Part shown: positions 8,639-17,468 of the stretch, one piece after another | How positions within the stretch are numbered: position 1 is the first letter of the stretch | Layout: each line of letters begins with the position of its first letter | Assembly: GCA_900766265.1 (NCBI GenBank) | Contig: CAAFUS010000013.1 | Coordinates: forward strand, 62,001 to 126,000 | Length of the DNA stretch: 64,000 nucleotides | Reading direction: 5' to 3' | Origin: Pseudomonadaceae bacterium | GTDB lineage: Bacteria > Pseudomonadota > Gammaproteobacteria > Pseudomonadales > Pseudomonadaceae | Program-made: the position numbers and the translations under genes | Notes under the pieces: model-generated | The model's input: the letters and a program-made list of their open reading frames with translations, nothing else | Databases searched by the model: none | What the model was told of the DNA's origin: nothing

Positions 8639-9451
8639 CTACCGGTTTCTGATCATCCTCAACCAGCGCGCCGGTGATATGCCGAAGGTTTGGGTGAACA
8701 GGCGGGTCATGTGGCTTTGATCGAAGAAGCCGCTCTCAAGCGCCGTATCGGTTAGCGACTGACCCGCCAGCAGCCGGTTGCGCACCTCTGAAAGGCGCCG
8801 CTGGGTGATGTAGCGATAGGGGCTGGTGCCGTATAACGCGCGGAAATCCCGCGACAGGCTCCAGCGGTCGCGACCACTGGCCCGCTCCAGATCATCGAGG
8901 GTGATGCCCTGCCCGAGGGCGTCATGAATGAAGGTGCGGGCCCGCTCAGCCGCCACGTAGTCCACCGCCTGGCGGCCGCGTCGCTTGCCTGCCGCGACCT
9001 TCAGCGCTTGAGCCAAGTCGTAGATCGCATCGTCTTCTTCGAGCGGGTCGAGTGCAGCGTCCAGGCTGTCAAGCAAGCGACGGGTGGCTGAAAGCAGCCG
9101 GGGATCGTTCGACAGTCCACCCGGTATGAACGGCAACGGCTCGCCGCCCAGTACATCCTGGATCAATGATGGTTCGATGTAGAGCATTCGATAGCGGAAG
9201 CCGGCCTCCGTACCGGCCTCGCCATCATGGACCTCGTCCGGGTGCAGCACGAGGGTGCCGCCCGGCAGGCTGTGCCGCATCGCTTGCCGGTAATGAAAGC
9301 TTTGCACGCCCGAAAGCGTGAGGCCGATGGCGTAGGTGTCATGCCGATGGGGCGTATAGCCGTGCCCGCGGAAATAGGCCTCGATGCGCTCCATCTTGCT
9401 CGACGGGGCCGCGCGCTCAAGCCAGTCGCGCTCGGTGCTGGGTCTGTTCAT
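8639..9451 (-). CDS. AraC family transcriptional regulator with N-terminal cupin sensor
   Basis: Regulator of 270 residues. The N-terminal half is an AraC-type cupin (HGYTPHRHDTYAIGLTLSG, then LHPDEVHDGEAG), usually the effector-binding part. The C-terminal 100 residues carry two helix-turn-helix motifs (ITLDDLERASGRDRWSLSRDF and LTDTALESGFFDQSHMTRLF). Members of this subgroup often control a nearby exporter or amino-acid efflux gene, and here the adjacent co-directional gene encodes a cupin. No strong ribosome site precedes the ATG. The 220-base region to the divergent methyltransferase would hold its operator. Confidence 0.85.
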   Translation of the reverse strand: MNRPSTERDWLERAAPSSKMERIEAYFRGHGYTPHRHDTYAIGLTLSGVQSFHYRQAMRHSLPGGTLVLHPDEVHDGEAGTEAGFRYRMLYIEPSLIQDVLGGEPLPFIPGGLSNDPRLLSATRRLLDSLDAALDPLEEDDAIYDLAQALKVAAGKRRGRQAVDYVAAERARTFIHDALGQGITLDDLERASGRDRWSLSRDFRALYGTSPYRYITQRRLSEVRNRLLAGQSLTDTALESGFFDQSHMTRLFTQTFGISPARWLRMIRNR

Positions 9452-9672
9452 CTGCCAGGGCCTTTCTGTTTATCCGAGCGTCATCGCCGCAAACCGCGCC
9501 ATGGCTGAGCACGGCGAGCTTTTACAGCGTCTGAAGGCAAGGCATTCGTTGCCTTGATGATAGTAACTTCAAAAGATACATAAAATAATGCAGCATCCGA
9601 TCCATCAGGTCGTGCTCTAGAGAGCCACGCCCACTTTAGCCTTACAGCCGATGTACGCTCAAAGGAGACGTC

Positions 9673-9720
9673 ATGTCTTACCACACCCGCCTCAGGCAGG
9701 CCTTCGGCGAGCAACCATGA
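9673..9720 (+). CDS. 15-codon ORF coupled to the methyltransferase gene
   Basis: Reads MSYHTRLRQAFGEQP then TGA. It has a far better ribosome site (AAAGGAG, spacing seven) than the following gene, and its stop overlaps the next start in the sequence ATGA at 9717-9720. Either it is a leader peptide that delivers ribosomes to the methyltransferase, or it is the remnant of a longer gene. No attenuator-like codon run is seen. Confidence 0.45.
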   Translation: MSYHTRLRQAFGEQP

Positions 9721-10406
9721 GCCAGGGCAACCAATCCCCTTTCGCCAATGCCACTGTCGTCGCGTCGTACGCGCAGGATACGCCGCGCAGGGTGCCGGGG
9801 CTGGGCGATCTCCATAGCATGTCGACCCTGCTGCTATCCGAGCAGGCGTCGAGCGCGGCGCACATTCTCGTGGTTGGGGCGGGCGGCGGGTTGGAAACGA
9901 AGGCTATGGCCGAGGCAAGGCCTGGGTGGCGTTTCACCGGCGTCGATCCCTCGGCGGCAATGCTGGACCTTGCGCGCCTTGCCGTCCTGCCGTTCGCGGA
10001 TCGCGTCGATCTCTTGCAGGGCACCGTGGACGAGGCGCCGGCCGGGCCCTTCGATGGCGCCACCTGCCTGCTCACGCTGCATTTTCTCGACCGAAGCGAG
10101 CGGCTGCACACGTTGCAGGAAATCCACCGCCGCTTGAGGCCGGGTGCACGTCTGGTGATCGCCCATCACGCGGCGCTCGGGCCAGAGCCTCGGCGCTGGA
10201 TGGCGCGCTCCGTTGCCTTTGCCGATCGCGGTGCCGTCGATTGGGCTCAAGCCCAGGCGTCAGGCAAGGCGATGACGGAGCGCCTGCCGCTGCTTGCACC
10301 GGCCGAGGACGAAGCGCTGCTCGGCGAAGCGGGGTTCGTTGACGTTGCATTGTTTTATGCCGCGCTTTCGTTCCGTGGCTGGGTTGCCGACGCCGGCCCT
10401 CGATAA
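9717..10406 (+). CDS. Class I SAM-dependent methyltransferase
   Basis: Protein of 229 residues with methyltransferase motif I (ILVVGAGGGLETKAMAE), the acidic end of strand 2 (FTGVDPSAAMLDLA) and motif IV/post-I features (FDGATCLLTLHFLD). The substrate is not evident; the gene resembles stand-alone ubiE-like methyltransferases common in Pseudomonas. The start at 9717 follows the 15-codon ORF with a four-base overlap, so translation probably depends on re-initiation. The start has no good ribosome site of its own. It is divergent from the AraC gene. Confidence 0.8.
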   Translation: MSQGNQSPFANATVVASYAQDTPRRVPGLGDLHSMSTLLLSEQASSAAHILVVGAGGGLETKAMAEARPGWRFTGVDPSAAMLDLARLAVLPFADRVDLLQGTVDEAPAGPFDGATCLLTLHFLDRSERLHTLQEIHRRLRPGARLVIAHHAALGPEPRRWMARSVAFADRGAVDWAQAQASGKAMTERLPLLAPAEDEALLGEAGFVDVALFYAALSFRGWVADAGPR

Positions 10407-11133
10407 GGCTCGCGTTCATGGATACGTATGGGCCGTTCCGGCAGGTCAGGTTCAAGGTGCCCATTCCACATTTTTCCTTTTTCCTTCTGACGAGGTGCTG
10501 CCGCTGAACCAGAAGACAGGCGTTTATGGCAGTCAGGAAAGTGCTGCCGGAATTTACTTTGCCGCCTGCCATTCCTGCCTCGCTGGTTACGTTAATGGCG
10601 TCCGTGAATTTGGATACGACGTCAAAGGCCAGGATTGAGCGGATCGCAACACCTTCATTCCGAGCGGGCTAGGCCTGAGGCGTTCAGCGGACACGTGAGT
10701 ACGCTGGCTTAACGGCTTATTCGCCCGGAATGCATAGTCAGCGGCGCCCGCCACGTCTGGCGCACATGATTCTTTCAGTGCTGATATCCGCGTCACTGCA
10801 TTTCTAACCGCACCCGCGCGCCTTTCTCTATACTGCGCGCCGCGCGCAGAGGGGCCTGCACCCTCCTGCGGTTAAGCCTTGCACTGCCCGCCATGACGGG
10901 TTTCGGTCGATCGCATTCAGAGTGCGGACCGCGCTGCAGGCGCTCGCCTCGCTCCCCCCTAATAAGAACCCGTGCCATACCCCTGCCAGATCCCGATCTG
11001 GTTTTTGCCGTTACCGCGATTCGAAGAGGAGTACCGACAGGCCGCAAGGTGGAGTCGTGAATCGATGGTCCCGCTCGTGTGACGTTTCAACCCGTTTTTC
11101 TAGTTCTAGCTGATCGCATATCTAGAGGTACTT
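10407..11133. other. Long intergenic region without a supported gene
   Basis: About 730 bases between the methyltransferase and the broken MFS gene. A forward frame is open at 10294-10638 but it overlaps the methyltransferase, lacks a ribosome site and does not resemble any family I know; part of it could be an old gene remnant. A TATACT hexamer at 10829-10834 could be a -10 element, without a good -35. An untranslated leader for the MFS gene is likely near 11000-11133. No tRNA or known riboswitch fold was recognised. Confidence 0.4.
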
Positions 11134-12482
11134 ATGGCGCGGCAGTTGCTGGCGATGGCGCTGGCACCCCTTCTCGGATTGTTCATCGTTTGTATTGGTA
11201 ATGGCTTCATCTCGTCCCTGACAACCCTTCGCCTGGGCGAGGCGGGCGAGTCGGCCATGGTCGTGGGCATCGTGTCGTCGGCCTATTTCGTGGGGTTGAC
11301 CCTGGGGGCGATGTTCAACGACCGGCTGATCGTTCGCATCGGACACATCCGGGCCTATTGCAGTTTCGCCTCTCTGACGGCCGTGACCGTCCTGCTGCAG
11401 GGGCTGGCCTATGACGCCTGGTGGTGGGCCGCGCTGCGCTTCCTCTGCGGCTGGGCCATCGTCGGGTCGAGAGCTGGCTGCTGATGGCCGGCGACCAGAA
11501 GGCCCGCGGTCGCCTGCTGGCGCTGTACATGATGGCGCTCTATGGCTCGGGTGTGATTGGGCAGACGCAACTCGGGTTGATCGACGCCATGGGCGACAAT
11601 GCACCCTTCATGGTGGCCGGCCTGCTGGCGTCGCTCTCGGTACTGCCGATGGTGATCATCCCGCGTGCCTACCCGCTCGTGGAAAAGGTCGAGCCCATGT
11701 CGCCCTATTATCTGATCCGCATGACGCCGACCGGTGTGGTCGGCTGCTTCGGCTCGGGGATGGCAATCGCCGCGGTCTACACGCTGCTGCCGTTGTACCT
11801 GCAGCGAGTGGGCTTTGATGTTCGCGAAGTCGGGCAGATGATGGCCAGCGTGATCCTGGGCGCCATGCTCTTGCAGTACCCGGTGGGGCGCTGGTCGGAT
11901 CAGCGGGACCGGCAGACGGTGCTGATTGCGCTGGCGATCTTCTGCCTGGCCATCTCGATCGCCATCCTGGTTCTGCCGGGCTCGCCAATGCTGCTGATGG
12001 GGCTGCTGTTCCTGCTCGGTGGCGGCATCTTTGCCATCTATCCGGTAGCGGTCAGCCATGCGGCGGACCGGGCACCTGCTGCTGCACTGGTGCGCATGAT
12101 TCAGGGCCTGCTGCTGATCAACTCCCTGGGTTCGGCCATCAGCCCGCTGATCTTCTCGCCGGTCATGACGGCCTTCGGCGACGCCGGCCTGTTCCTCTGC
12201 TTTACGGTGCTCAACGCCACCCTGGTGCTGATGTTCTTCTGGCGTCGCGGCCAGCGTCCGGCACCGGCACCTGTGGCCCCGTTCACCGCGGCGACACCGC
12301 ACTCGCTGATGGGCGCCGAACTGCGGGTGACGGAGGACCTGGAGCAGGGCGCGCGGGAGCACGAGCTCATGGAGGATCTGTCCGACGTGGTGCCGGGCGT
12401 GGAGGTCGCACAGCCCATCCTCGAACCCGATGTTGCTGAAACCGAGACTGCTGATCCGAAGCCTGAGGCTGGCCTTCGCTGA
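11134..12482 (+). pseudogene. MFS transporter gene (YcaD-like) broken by a small deletion
   Basis: The first 109 codons encode four transmembrane helices ending in RFLCGWAIVG, then the frame hits a stop at 11484. The second frame resumes at 11466 with VESWLLMAGDQKARGRLLALY and runs to 12482. In the YcaD family these motifs belong together with about four residues (often x-Y-x-V) between them, so 13 bases seem to have been lost at 11465/11466, where the sequence reads GTCGG then GTCGAG. Restoring 13 bases gives 453 codons. A long soluble tail of about 80 residues follows the last helix. Unless frameshifting rescues it, the protein is truncated after helix 4. The ribosome site (GAGG before ATG 11134) is intact. 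Confidence 0.75.
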
Positions 12483-12529
12483 CCGCACTGCCTGGTTGCC
12501 GTTGGCCGATAACGGCTCTGTTCAGACAT

Positions 12530-12763
12530 GAAGCGGCGGCCGTCATCGAGTCCGGTGTGCAGTTCGCCCGCGAGGCACAGGCGGATGTGGCCTTTGCTGC
12601 CCCAGTGGTCAGCAAGGTAGCCGGGTGTGTATTCGACCATGCGCACTCGGATGGTCCCGAAGTGGCGGCTGCGCCAGTAGGCTTTGCCGGTTTCGCCAGC
12701 ATGTTCGGTGGGTTCGATAGCCGACCAGTCGGTGGTGCCGAAGTGGATGACCTTGATGTCCAT
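12530..12763 (-). pseudogene. Truncated copy of a DHCW-type cupin gene
   Basis: The first 78 codons match the intact gene at 14799-15128 at 64 of 78 positions counted by eye, then similarity stops after DGRRF and the remaining 31 codons of the family are missing. The metal-site region has also decayed: the intact gene has ADHWCNKGH where this one has ADHWGSKGH, losing the cysteine. The frame stays open into the end of the MFS gene, but that part is unrelated. It looks like a duplicate that lost its 3' end next to the broken MFS gene. Confidence 0.7.
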
Positions 12764-12876
12764 GGTTTTGCTTGGCTGGCACGGGTTAGGCGTACCGACC
12801 CGTTGGATGGGTCAATGTTTGCAGACAGGAAGCGTTCTATCACGCGCCGCGGGTGAATCGTAAAGCGAGGGCAAAT

Positions 12877-12911
12877 AGAAAGCCGTTGCGGGGGCCCGCA
12901 ACGGCTTTCTT
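12877..12911. terminator. Strong bidirectional intrinsic terminator
   Basis: A 16-base perfect stem, AGAAAGCCGTTGCGGG (12877-12892) with its complement at 12895-12910 and a two-base loop. The rightward side ends in TGTTTT and the leftward side in A-rich sequence. It lies 115 bases beyond the stop of the leftward chemoreceptor gene and probably ends that transcript. Confidence 0.85.
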
Positions 12912-13025
12912 GTTTTCACAATACCTGTATCGCCGACACGGGCTGCGAAGCGCAGTGCGCTCAGCGGCCCGCAGAGTGCCAGGCAGGGCCTGGCGCTACG
13001 GGGTCAGCCGCACCGGCACAAGCAG

Positions 13026-14645
13026 TTACAGGCGGAACTTGCTTACGCGGTCGTTCAGTTGGGTCGCCAGCTGCGCCAAGGCCTCGCTTGCCGCGGAGGT
13101 CTGCTCGGCACTCGCTGCGCTCTGGCGCGAGAGATCGCCAATGGCCACAAGGTTCTCGTCCACAGAGCGCGCTACTTGTGCCTGTTCTTCAGCGGCGCTG
13201 GCAATGACGAGGTTCATGTCATTGATCTGTACGACCTGCCCTGAAACGCGATTAAGGGCCTCGTCCGCCTGGCTTGCCATACCCTGAGTGCGCTCGGCCA
13301 ATTCACTGCTAGACCGCATGTTGTGCGCCGCCTCTTCACTGGCCTGCTGAATGGAGCTCAGCATCTTTTCGATTTCACCCGTAGAGGCCTGGGTGCGCTG
13401 AGCCAGGCTGCGCACCTCGTCTGCGACCACGGCAAACCCACGACCCGCCTCGCCAGCCCGTGCGGCTTCGATCGCGGCGTTCAGCGCCAGCAGGTTCGTC
13501 TGGCCGGCAATGCCATGGATCACGTCCAGTAGCTGGGTAATACGGGTTGTTTCCTCGATCAGGCGGGTGACCGTCGCGCCCGTCTGGCTCAGTTTTTCCC
13601 CGAGTTGATCGATGGTGTAGCGGGTATCGCTGACCTGCCGACGGCTATCGGCGGTCAGTGACGCGGCGGTGCTGGAGGCTTCGGAGGTATTCACGGCATT
13701 TCGGGCCACCTCATCCACGGCCGCTGACATTTCGGTCACCGCTGTGGCGGCAAGCTGTACCTGCTCATCCTGTTGCTGAACGGTACGCGCCGCGTGATCG
13801 GTTACCGCAGTGAGCTCTTCGGCGGCGGCCGCAAGCTGTGTGGCCGAGCCATGAATGGCGGCGAGGGTGTCGCGCAGGTTGGCTTGCATCTGCTGAAGCG
13901 AGCGCTGCACATCGGTGATCTCATCCTGGCCTGAGAGGGAAATCTCCTGGGTCAGGTCTCCGCTCGCCACTCGGGCTGCGGCACTTTTGAGTTGGTCGAG
14001 CGGGCCGGTGATGCTGCGAACGATGGAGTAAGCGAGCGCTGCGCCACTGAGCGAGACGAACAGCACCAACCCCAAAGTGAGCGAGAAGCTGCGGTCGTAA
14101 CGGGCAGCGCCGGCCTGAAACTCCCGCTGCGACTCATCGAGCTGCACTTGAATGAGGTCGGAGAAGCCAGCCGAGAGCGGGTCGATCGTGGCGTAGAGCT
14201 GCGTGTCGACGAAGCGCTCGATCGCGGCCCTGTCGCTGCGGTCGACCGCCTCAACAAGAGTCTGCAGAATCGGCCTGGCGGCCTGCATTTGGGGTTCGAT
14301 TTGGGCGATTAACCGCCGCTCTTCGTCGATAAGGTGCGTGGCGAGGTAGTCGCGCCAGAGGGTGTCCACCTGCTGCTTCGATTCACGCATCAGGGCAGCC
14401 GCCTGGGGCATGGTGAGTTCACCGCTTAAGGCTTTATGGCTGGCATCCACGATGTTGACGGCGTAAAGGTCGGAGATCGCCTTGAGGTCGCGCAAGGGTA
14501 CGACGCGGTCCAGGTAGACGGTATTCAGCCCGGCCACGGTCGAGCGCAAGGTATTGATGCCCAGCAGACCGATGGCGATGCATCCTCCCAACATGGCGAC
14601 CACAAGCACGGCTAGCCGGGTCCGGATATTGCCAAACTGTCGCAT
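13026..14645 (-). CDS. Methyl-accepting chemotaxis protein
   Basis: Inner-membrane chemoreceptor of 539 residues. Helix 1 spans about residues 10-32, the periplasmic part (33-186) looks like a four-helix-bundle (4HB_MCP) sensor, helix 2 is near 187-209, a HAMP domain follows to about 262, and the cytoplasmic hairpin contains the near-invariant tip QTNLLALNAAIEAARAGE. It would signal through CheW/CheA. No C-terminal CheR pentapeptide is seen. The ligand is unknown; 4HB receptors in Pseudomonas often sense small organic acids. It is a single-gene unit between the two cupin copies, with a strong terminator downstream. Confidence 0.93.
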   Translation of the reverse strand: MRQFGNIRTRLAVLVVAMLGGCIAIGLLGINTLRSTVAGLNTVYLDRVVPLRDLKAISDLYAVNIVDASHKALSGELTMPQAAALMRESKQQVDTLWRDYLATHLIDEERRLIAQIEPQMQAARPILQTLVEAVDRSDRAAIERFVDTQLYATIDPLSAGFSDLIQVQLDESQREFQAGAARYDRSFSLTLGLVLFVSLSGAALAYSIVRSITGPLDQLKSAAARVASGDLTQEISLSGQDEITDVQRSLQQMQANLRDTLAAIHGSATQLAAAAEELTAVTDHAARTVQQQDEQVQLAATAVTEMSAAVDEVARNAVNTSEASSTAASLTADSRRQVSDTRYTIDQLGEKLSQTGATVTRLIEETTRITQLLDVIHGIAGQTNLLALNAAIEAARAGEAGRGFAVVADEVRSLAQRTQASTGEIEKMLSSIQQASEEAAHNMRSSSELAERTQGMASQADEALNRVSGQVVQINDMNLVIASAAEEQAQVARSVDENLVAIGDLSRQSAASAEQTSAASEALAQLATQLNDRVSKFRL

Positions 14646-14798
14646 CGAGGGGACTCACTTGGTACGGGCGCGGCATGCTATCAGCGGGTAATAGCGCTTC
14701 GGCATCACCCGACGAGTGGCATGTATCAAGTTATGTCGAGGTCAGAATCTCCCCGGCACATCTAGCGCACGATCCGGCATATAGCCAATGTGCGCCCC

Positions 14799-15128
14799 TC
14801 AGTCGACGACAAACAACATCGCCCCGATTTTAGTGAACGACCGATGCGCCTCGGCGCCATCGGCGACCTGATAGCTCATGCCGGGTTTGAGGGTGAAGCG
14901 GCGGCCATCGGGGAGTTCGGTGTGCAGTTCGACCGCGAGGCACAGGAGGATGTGGCCTTTGTTGCACCAATGGTCTGCGAGGTAGCCGGGCGTGTACTCG
15001 ACCATGCGCACACGGATGGAGCCGAAGTGGCGGGTGCGCCAGTAGGCGCTGCCGGTTTCGCCTGGGTGCTCGGTGGGTTCGACGGTCGACCAGTCGGTAG
15101 TGCCGAAGGGGATGTCCTTGATGTCCAT
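14799..15128 (-). CDS. DHCW-motif cupin-fold protein
   Basis: Small protein of 109 residues of the family named for a DHCW-like motif, here written ADHWCNKGHILLCLAVEL. A cupin-like beta barrel with metal-binding His and Cys is expected; the biochemical function is unknown. The end (SYQVADGAEAHRSFTKIGAML) is intact, unlike the related fragment 2.3 kb to the left. It is monocistronic and downstream, in the reading direction, of the trpA end. GGCCCACC before the ATG is a weak ribosome site. Confidence 0.8.
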   Translation of the reverse strand: MDIKDIPFGTTDWSTVEPTEHPGETGSAYWRTRHFGSIRVRMVEYTPGYLADHWCNKGHILLCLAVELHTELPDGRRFTLKPGMSYQVADGAEAHRSFTKIGAMLFVVD

Positions 15129-15197
15129 GGTGGGCCTTTCGGTGAGTAACGGAGCTGTGTGTGGGCGTAGGGATCGGAGCTGGGGGGCTTAAGGGTT

Positions 15198-15218
15198 GTT
15201 CGCGAGCAAGCTCGCTCC
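15198..15218. repeat. REP element of the Pseudomonas type
   Basis: GTTCGCGAGCAAGCTCGCTC has the GCGAGC/GCTCGC dyad and flanks of the REP sequence that I recall from P. putida, P. fluorescens and P. stutzeri relatives. It lies between the trpA terminator and the DHCW cupin gene. Only one copy is present in the window. Confidence 0.7.
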
Positions 15219-15254
15219 TTCGGGTAGCTGGTGATCTGCGTGGTCGATGGTTAA

Positions 15255-15297
15255 TAAAAAAGCCGCTGCCGGACGAGCCGGGCAGCGGCCTTTTTGT
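15255..15297. terminator. Intrinsic terminator after trpA
   Basis: AGCCGCTGCC (15261-15270) pairs with GGCAGCGGCC (15281-15290), with a GC-rich loop and A-rich and T-rich flanks (AATAAAAA on the left, CCTTTTTG on the right). It lies 11-53 bases beyond the trpA stop and should end the leftward trpBA transcript. Confidence 0.85.
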
Positions 15298-15307
15298 GCC
15301 GGTTGCA

Positions 15308-16129
15308 CTACTGCCGCGCAGCTCGCACGCCCGCGCTCAGTTCACGACACAGGCCGAGCACGCCGTCGATGGCCTGCTGTCCGCTTTCGGCCTTGGCGAT
15401 GTGGTCGATCAACGCCGAGCCGACCACCACGCCATCCGCCAGGCGGGCAATGGCGGCGGCCTGTTCCGGGGTGCGGATGCCGAAGCCGATGGCGACGGGT
15501 AGATCGGTGTGGCGCTTGAGTCGGGAGACGGCTTCTTCGACGTGCTCCAGGGTAGCCGAGCCGGCGCCGGTCACGCCGGCCACCGAGACGTAGTAGACGA
15601 AGCCGGAGCTGCCGTTGAGCACGGTCGGCAAGCGCTTGTCGTCGGTGGTCGGGGTGGTCAGGCGGATGAAGTCGATGCCCGAGGCCTGGGCCGGGTCGCA
15701 GAGGTCTTCGTTATGTTCGGGCGGCAGGTCGACCACGATCAGGCCGTCGACGCCGGCTTCCACCGCCTCGGCGATAAAGCGCTCGACACCCATCTTGTGG
15801 ATGGGGTTGAAGTAGCCCATCAGCACGATCGGGGTGGTGGTGTTGCCTTTCCGGAATTCGCGAACCATCTGCAGCGTCTTGGCCAGGTCCTGCTTGGCGG
15901 CCAGTGCGCGGATGTTGGCCAGCTGGATCGCCGGGCCGTCGGCCATCGGGTCGGTAAACGGCATGCCCAGTTCGATCACGTCGGCGCCGGCATCCGGCAG
16001 CCCTTTGAGAATGGCGAGCGAGGTGGCGTAGTCCGGATCGCCTGCGGTGATGAAGGTGACCAGGGCCGCGCGGTTTTCCTGTTTCAGCTGTGCAAAGCGC
16101 GCCTGCAGGCGGGAGTTCACCGAGCTCAT
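15308..16129 (-). CDS. trpA: Tryptophan synthase alpha subunit
   Basis: Cleaves indole-3-glycerol phosphate to indole and glyceraldehyde-3-phosphate, passing indole to TrpB through a tunnel in the alpha2-beta2 complex. The 273-residue length is normal. Catalytic Glu53 and Asp64 are present in VIELGMPFTDPMADGP, and the phosphate-binding loops (SVAGVTGAG, GFGIRTPEQ) are intact. The start ATG overlaps the trpB stop by four bases (16126-16129), so the two subunits are translationally coupled as usual. Expression is expected to follow trpB under TrpI control. Confidence 0.97.
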   Translation of the reverse strand: MSSVNSRLQARFAQLKQENRAALVTFITAGDPDYATSLAILKGLPDAGADVIELGMPFTDPMADGPAIQLANIRALAAKQDLAKTLQMVREFRKGNTTTPIVLMGYFNPIHKMGVERFIAEAVEAGVDGLIVVDLPPEHNEDLCDPAQASGIDFIRLTTPTTDDKRLPTVLNGSSGFVYYVSVAGVTGAGSATLEHVEEAVSRLKRHTDLPVAIGFGIRTPEQAAAIARLADGVVVGSALIDHIAKAESGQQAIDGVLGLCRELSAGVRAARQ

Positions 16130-17349
16130 ATGTGTTCTTCCTGTTCGTCGAAGTGGTGCATGACGGTTTGCATGTCCTTGTCGCCGCGGCCGGAGAGGTT
16201 GACCACCATCAGGTGATCCTTCGGCAGGTTTGGCGCGCGTTTGAAGACCTCGGCCAGCGCGTGGGAGGACTCCAGCGCGGGGATGATGCCCTCGAGGCGG
16301 CAGCAGGTATGGAAGGCGGCGAGCGCTTCCTTGTCGGTGATCGAGGTGTACTCGACGCGGCCGATGTCGTGCAGCCAGGCGTGCTCGGGGCCGATGCCGG
16401 GGTAGTCCAGCCCTGCGGAGATCGAGTGGGCGTCGATGATCTGACCGTCTTCGTTCTGCAAGAGGAAGGTGCGGTTGCCGTGCAGCACGCCGGGCACGCC
16501 GCCGTTGAGGCTCGCGGCGTGCTGGCCGGTTTCGATCCCGTGGCCGGCTGCCTCGACACCGATGATCTTCACGCCAGCGTCATCGAGAAAGGGGTGGAAC
16601 AGGCCCATGGCGTTGGAGCCGCCGCCAATGCAGGCGACCAACGAGTCGGGCAGGCGGCCTTCCTTCTCCTGAAGCTGGTCGCGGGTCTCTTTGCCGATCA
16701 CGGCCTGGAAGTCGCGGACCATGGCCGGATAAGGGTGCGGGCCGGCAACGGTGCCGATCAGGTAGAAGGTGGTGTCGACGTTGGTCACCCAGTCGCGCAG
16801 GGCTTCATTCATCGCGTCCTTAAGGGTGCCGGTGCCGGCGGTGACCGGGATCACCTCGGCGCCGAGTAGCTTCATTCGGAAGACGTTAGCCTGCTGGCGG
16901 TCGATGTCGGTGGTGCCCATGTAGATCACGCACTGCATGCCAAAGCGCGCCGCCACGGTGGCAGTGGCCACGCCGTGCATGCCGGCGCCGGTCTCGGCGA
17001 TGATCCGCTGCTTGCCCATGCGCTTGGCCAGCAGGATCTGGCCGATGCAGTTATTGATCTTGTGCGCGCCGGTGTGATTGAGCTCTTCGCGCTTCAGATA
17101 GATCTTCGCGCCGCCGCAGTGCTCGGTCAGGCGTTCAGCGAAGTAGAGCGGGGAGGGGCGGCCGACGTAGTCGCGCTGGAAATAGGCCAGCTCTTTGGCG
17201 AACTCGGGGTCGGTCTTGGCCTTTTCATACTCGGCGGCCAGCTCGTGGATGAGCGGCATCAGGGTTTCGGCGACGTATTGCCCACCAAAGTGGCCGAACA
17301 GGCCCTTGGCATCGGGGCCGTTGCGATAGGAGTTCTGTGAAACAGACAT
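16126..17349 (-). CDS. trpB: Tryptophan synthase beta subunit
   Basis: PLP enzyme that condenses indole with serine to tryptophan. The PLP lysine is K97 in HTGAHKINN (numbered from the chosen start), with the phosphate-binding loop CIGGGSNAMG and the family signature around LKREELNHTG. The length is 407 residues from ATG 17349; another ATG nine bases upstream (17358) is possible and neither has a strong ribosome site. I prefer the inner one because close homologues begin just before SYRNGPD. It is transcribed away from trpI, but a DUF3592 gene lies between trpI and the shared regulatory region. Confidence 0.97.
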   Translation of the reverse strand: MSVSQNSYRNGPDAKGLFGHFGGQYVAETLMPLIHELAAEYEKAKTDPEFAKELAYFQRDYVGRPSPLYFAERLTEHCGGAKIYLKREELNHTGAHKINNCIGQILLAKRMGKQRIIAETGAGMHGVATATVAARFGMQCVIYMGTTDIDRQQANVFRMKLLGAEVIPVTAGTGTLKDAMNEALRDWVTNVDTTFYLIGTVAGPHPYPAMVRDFQAVIGKETRDQLQEKEGRLPDSLVACIGGGSNAMGLFHPFLDDAGVKIIGVEAAGHGIETGQHAASLNGGVPGVLHGNRTFLLQNEDGQIIDAHSISAGLDYPGIGPEHAWLHDIGRVEYTSITDKEALAAFHTCCRLEGIIPALESSHALAEVFKRAPNLPKDHLMVVNLSGRGDKDMQTVMHHFDEQEEHI

Positions 17350-17434
17350 GGCCAACATCCCGTTGTTTGAGAAGACAATGGCGCCAGTCTACGACGGCTA
17401 CCCGCCGCGCAACATCGACAAATGCGCGGGGATC

Positions 17435-17451
17435 TGTGAGTTCTGCTCAAC
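17435..17451. promoter_or_regulatory. Candidate TrpI operator
   Basis: TGTGAG-N5-CTCAAC matches, except for its last two bases, the TGTGAG-N5-CTCACA dyad that I recall for TrpI binding sites in P. aeruginosa, P. putida and P. syringae. It also fits the general LysR T-N11-A rule. It lies about 86 bases upstream of trpB and 17 bases before the TTG start of the DUF3592 gene, so it could both activate trpBA and autoregulate the trpI transcript. Confidence 0.65.
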
Positions 17452-17468
17452 TAAAAGGAGTGAGTTGA

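Noticed and set aside
10294..10638. Forward frame after the methyltransferase
   Set aside because: It overlaps the methyltransferase in another frame, has no ribosome site and its product looks like no family; kept only as intergenic sequence.
12101..12529. Extension of the truncated cupin frame into the MFS gene
   Set aside because: Similarity to the intact cupin ends at codon 78; the rest is the antisense of the MFS gene.
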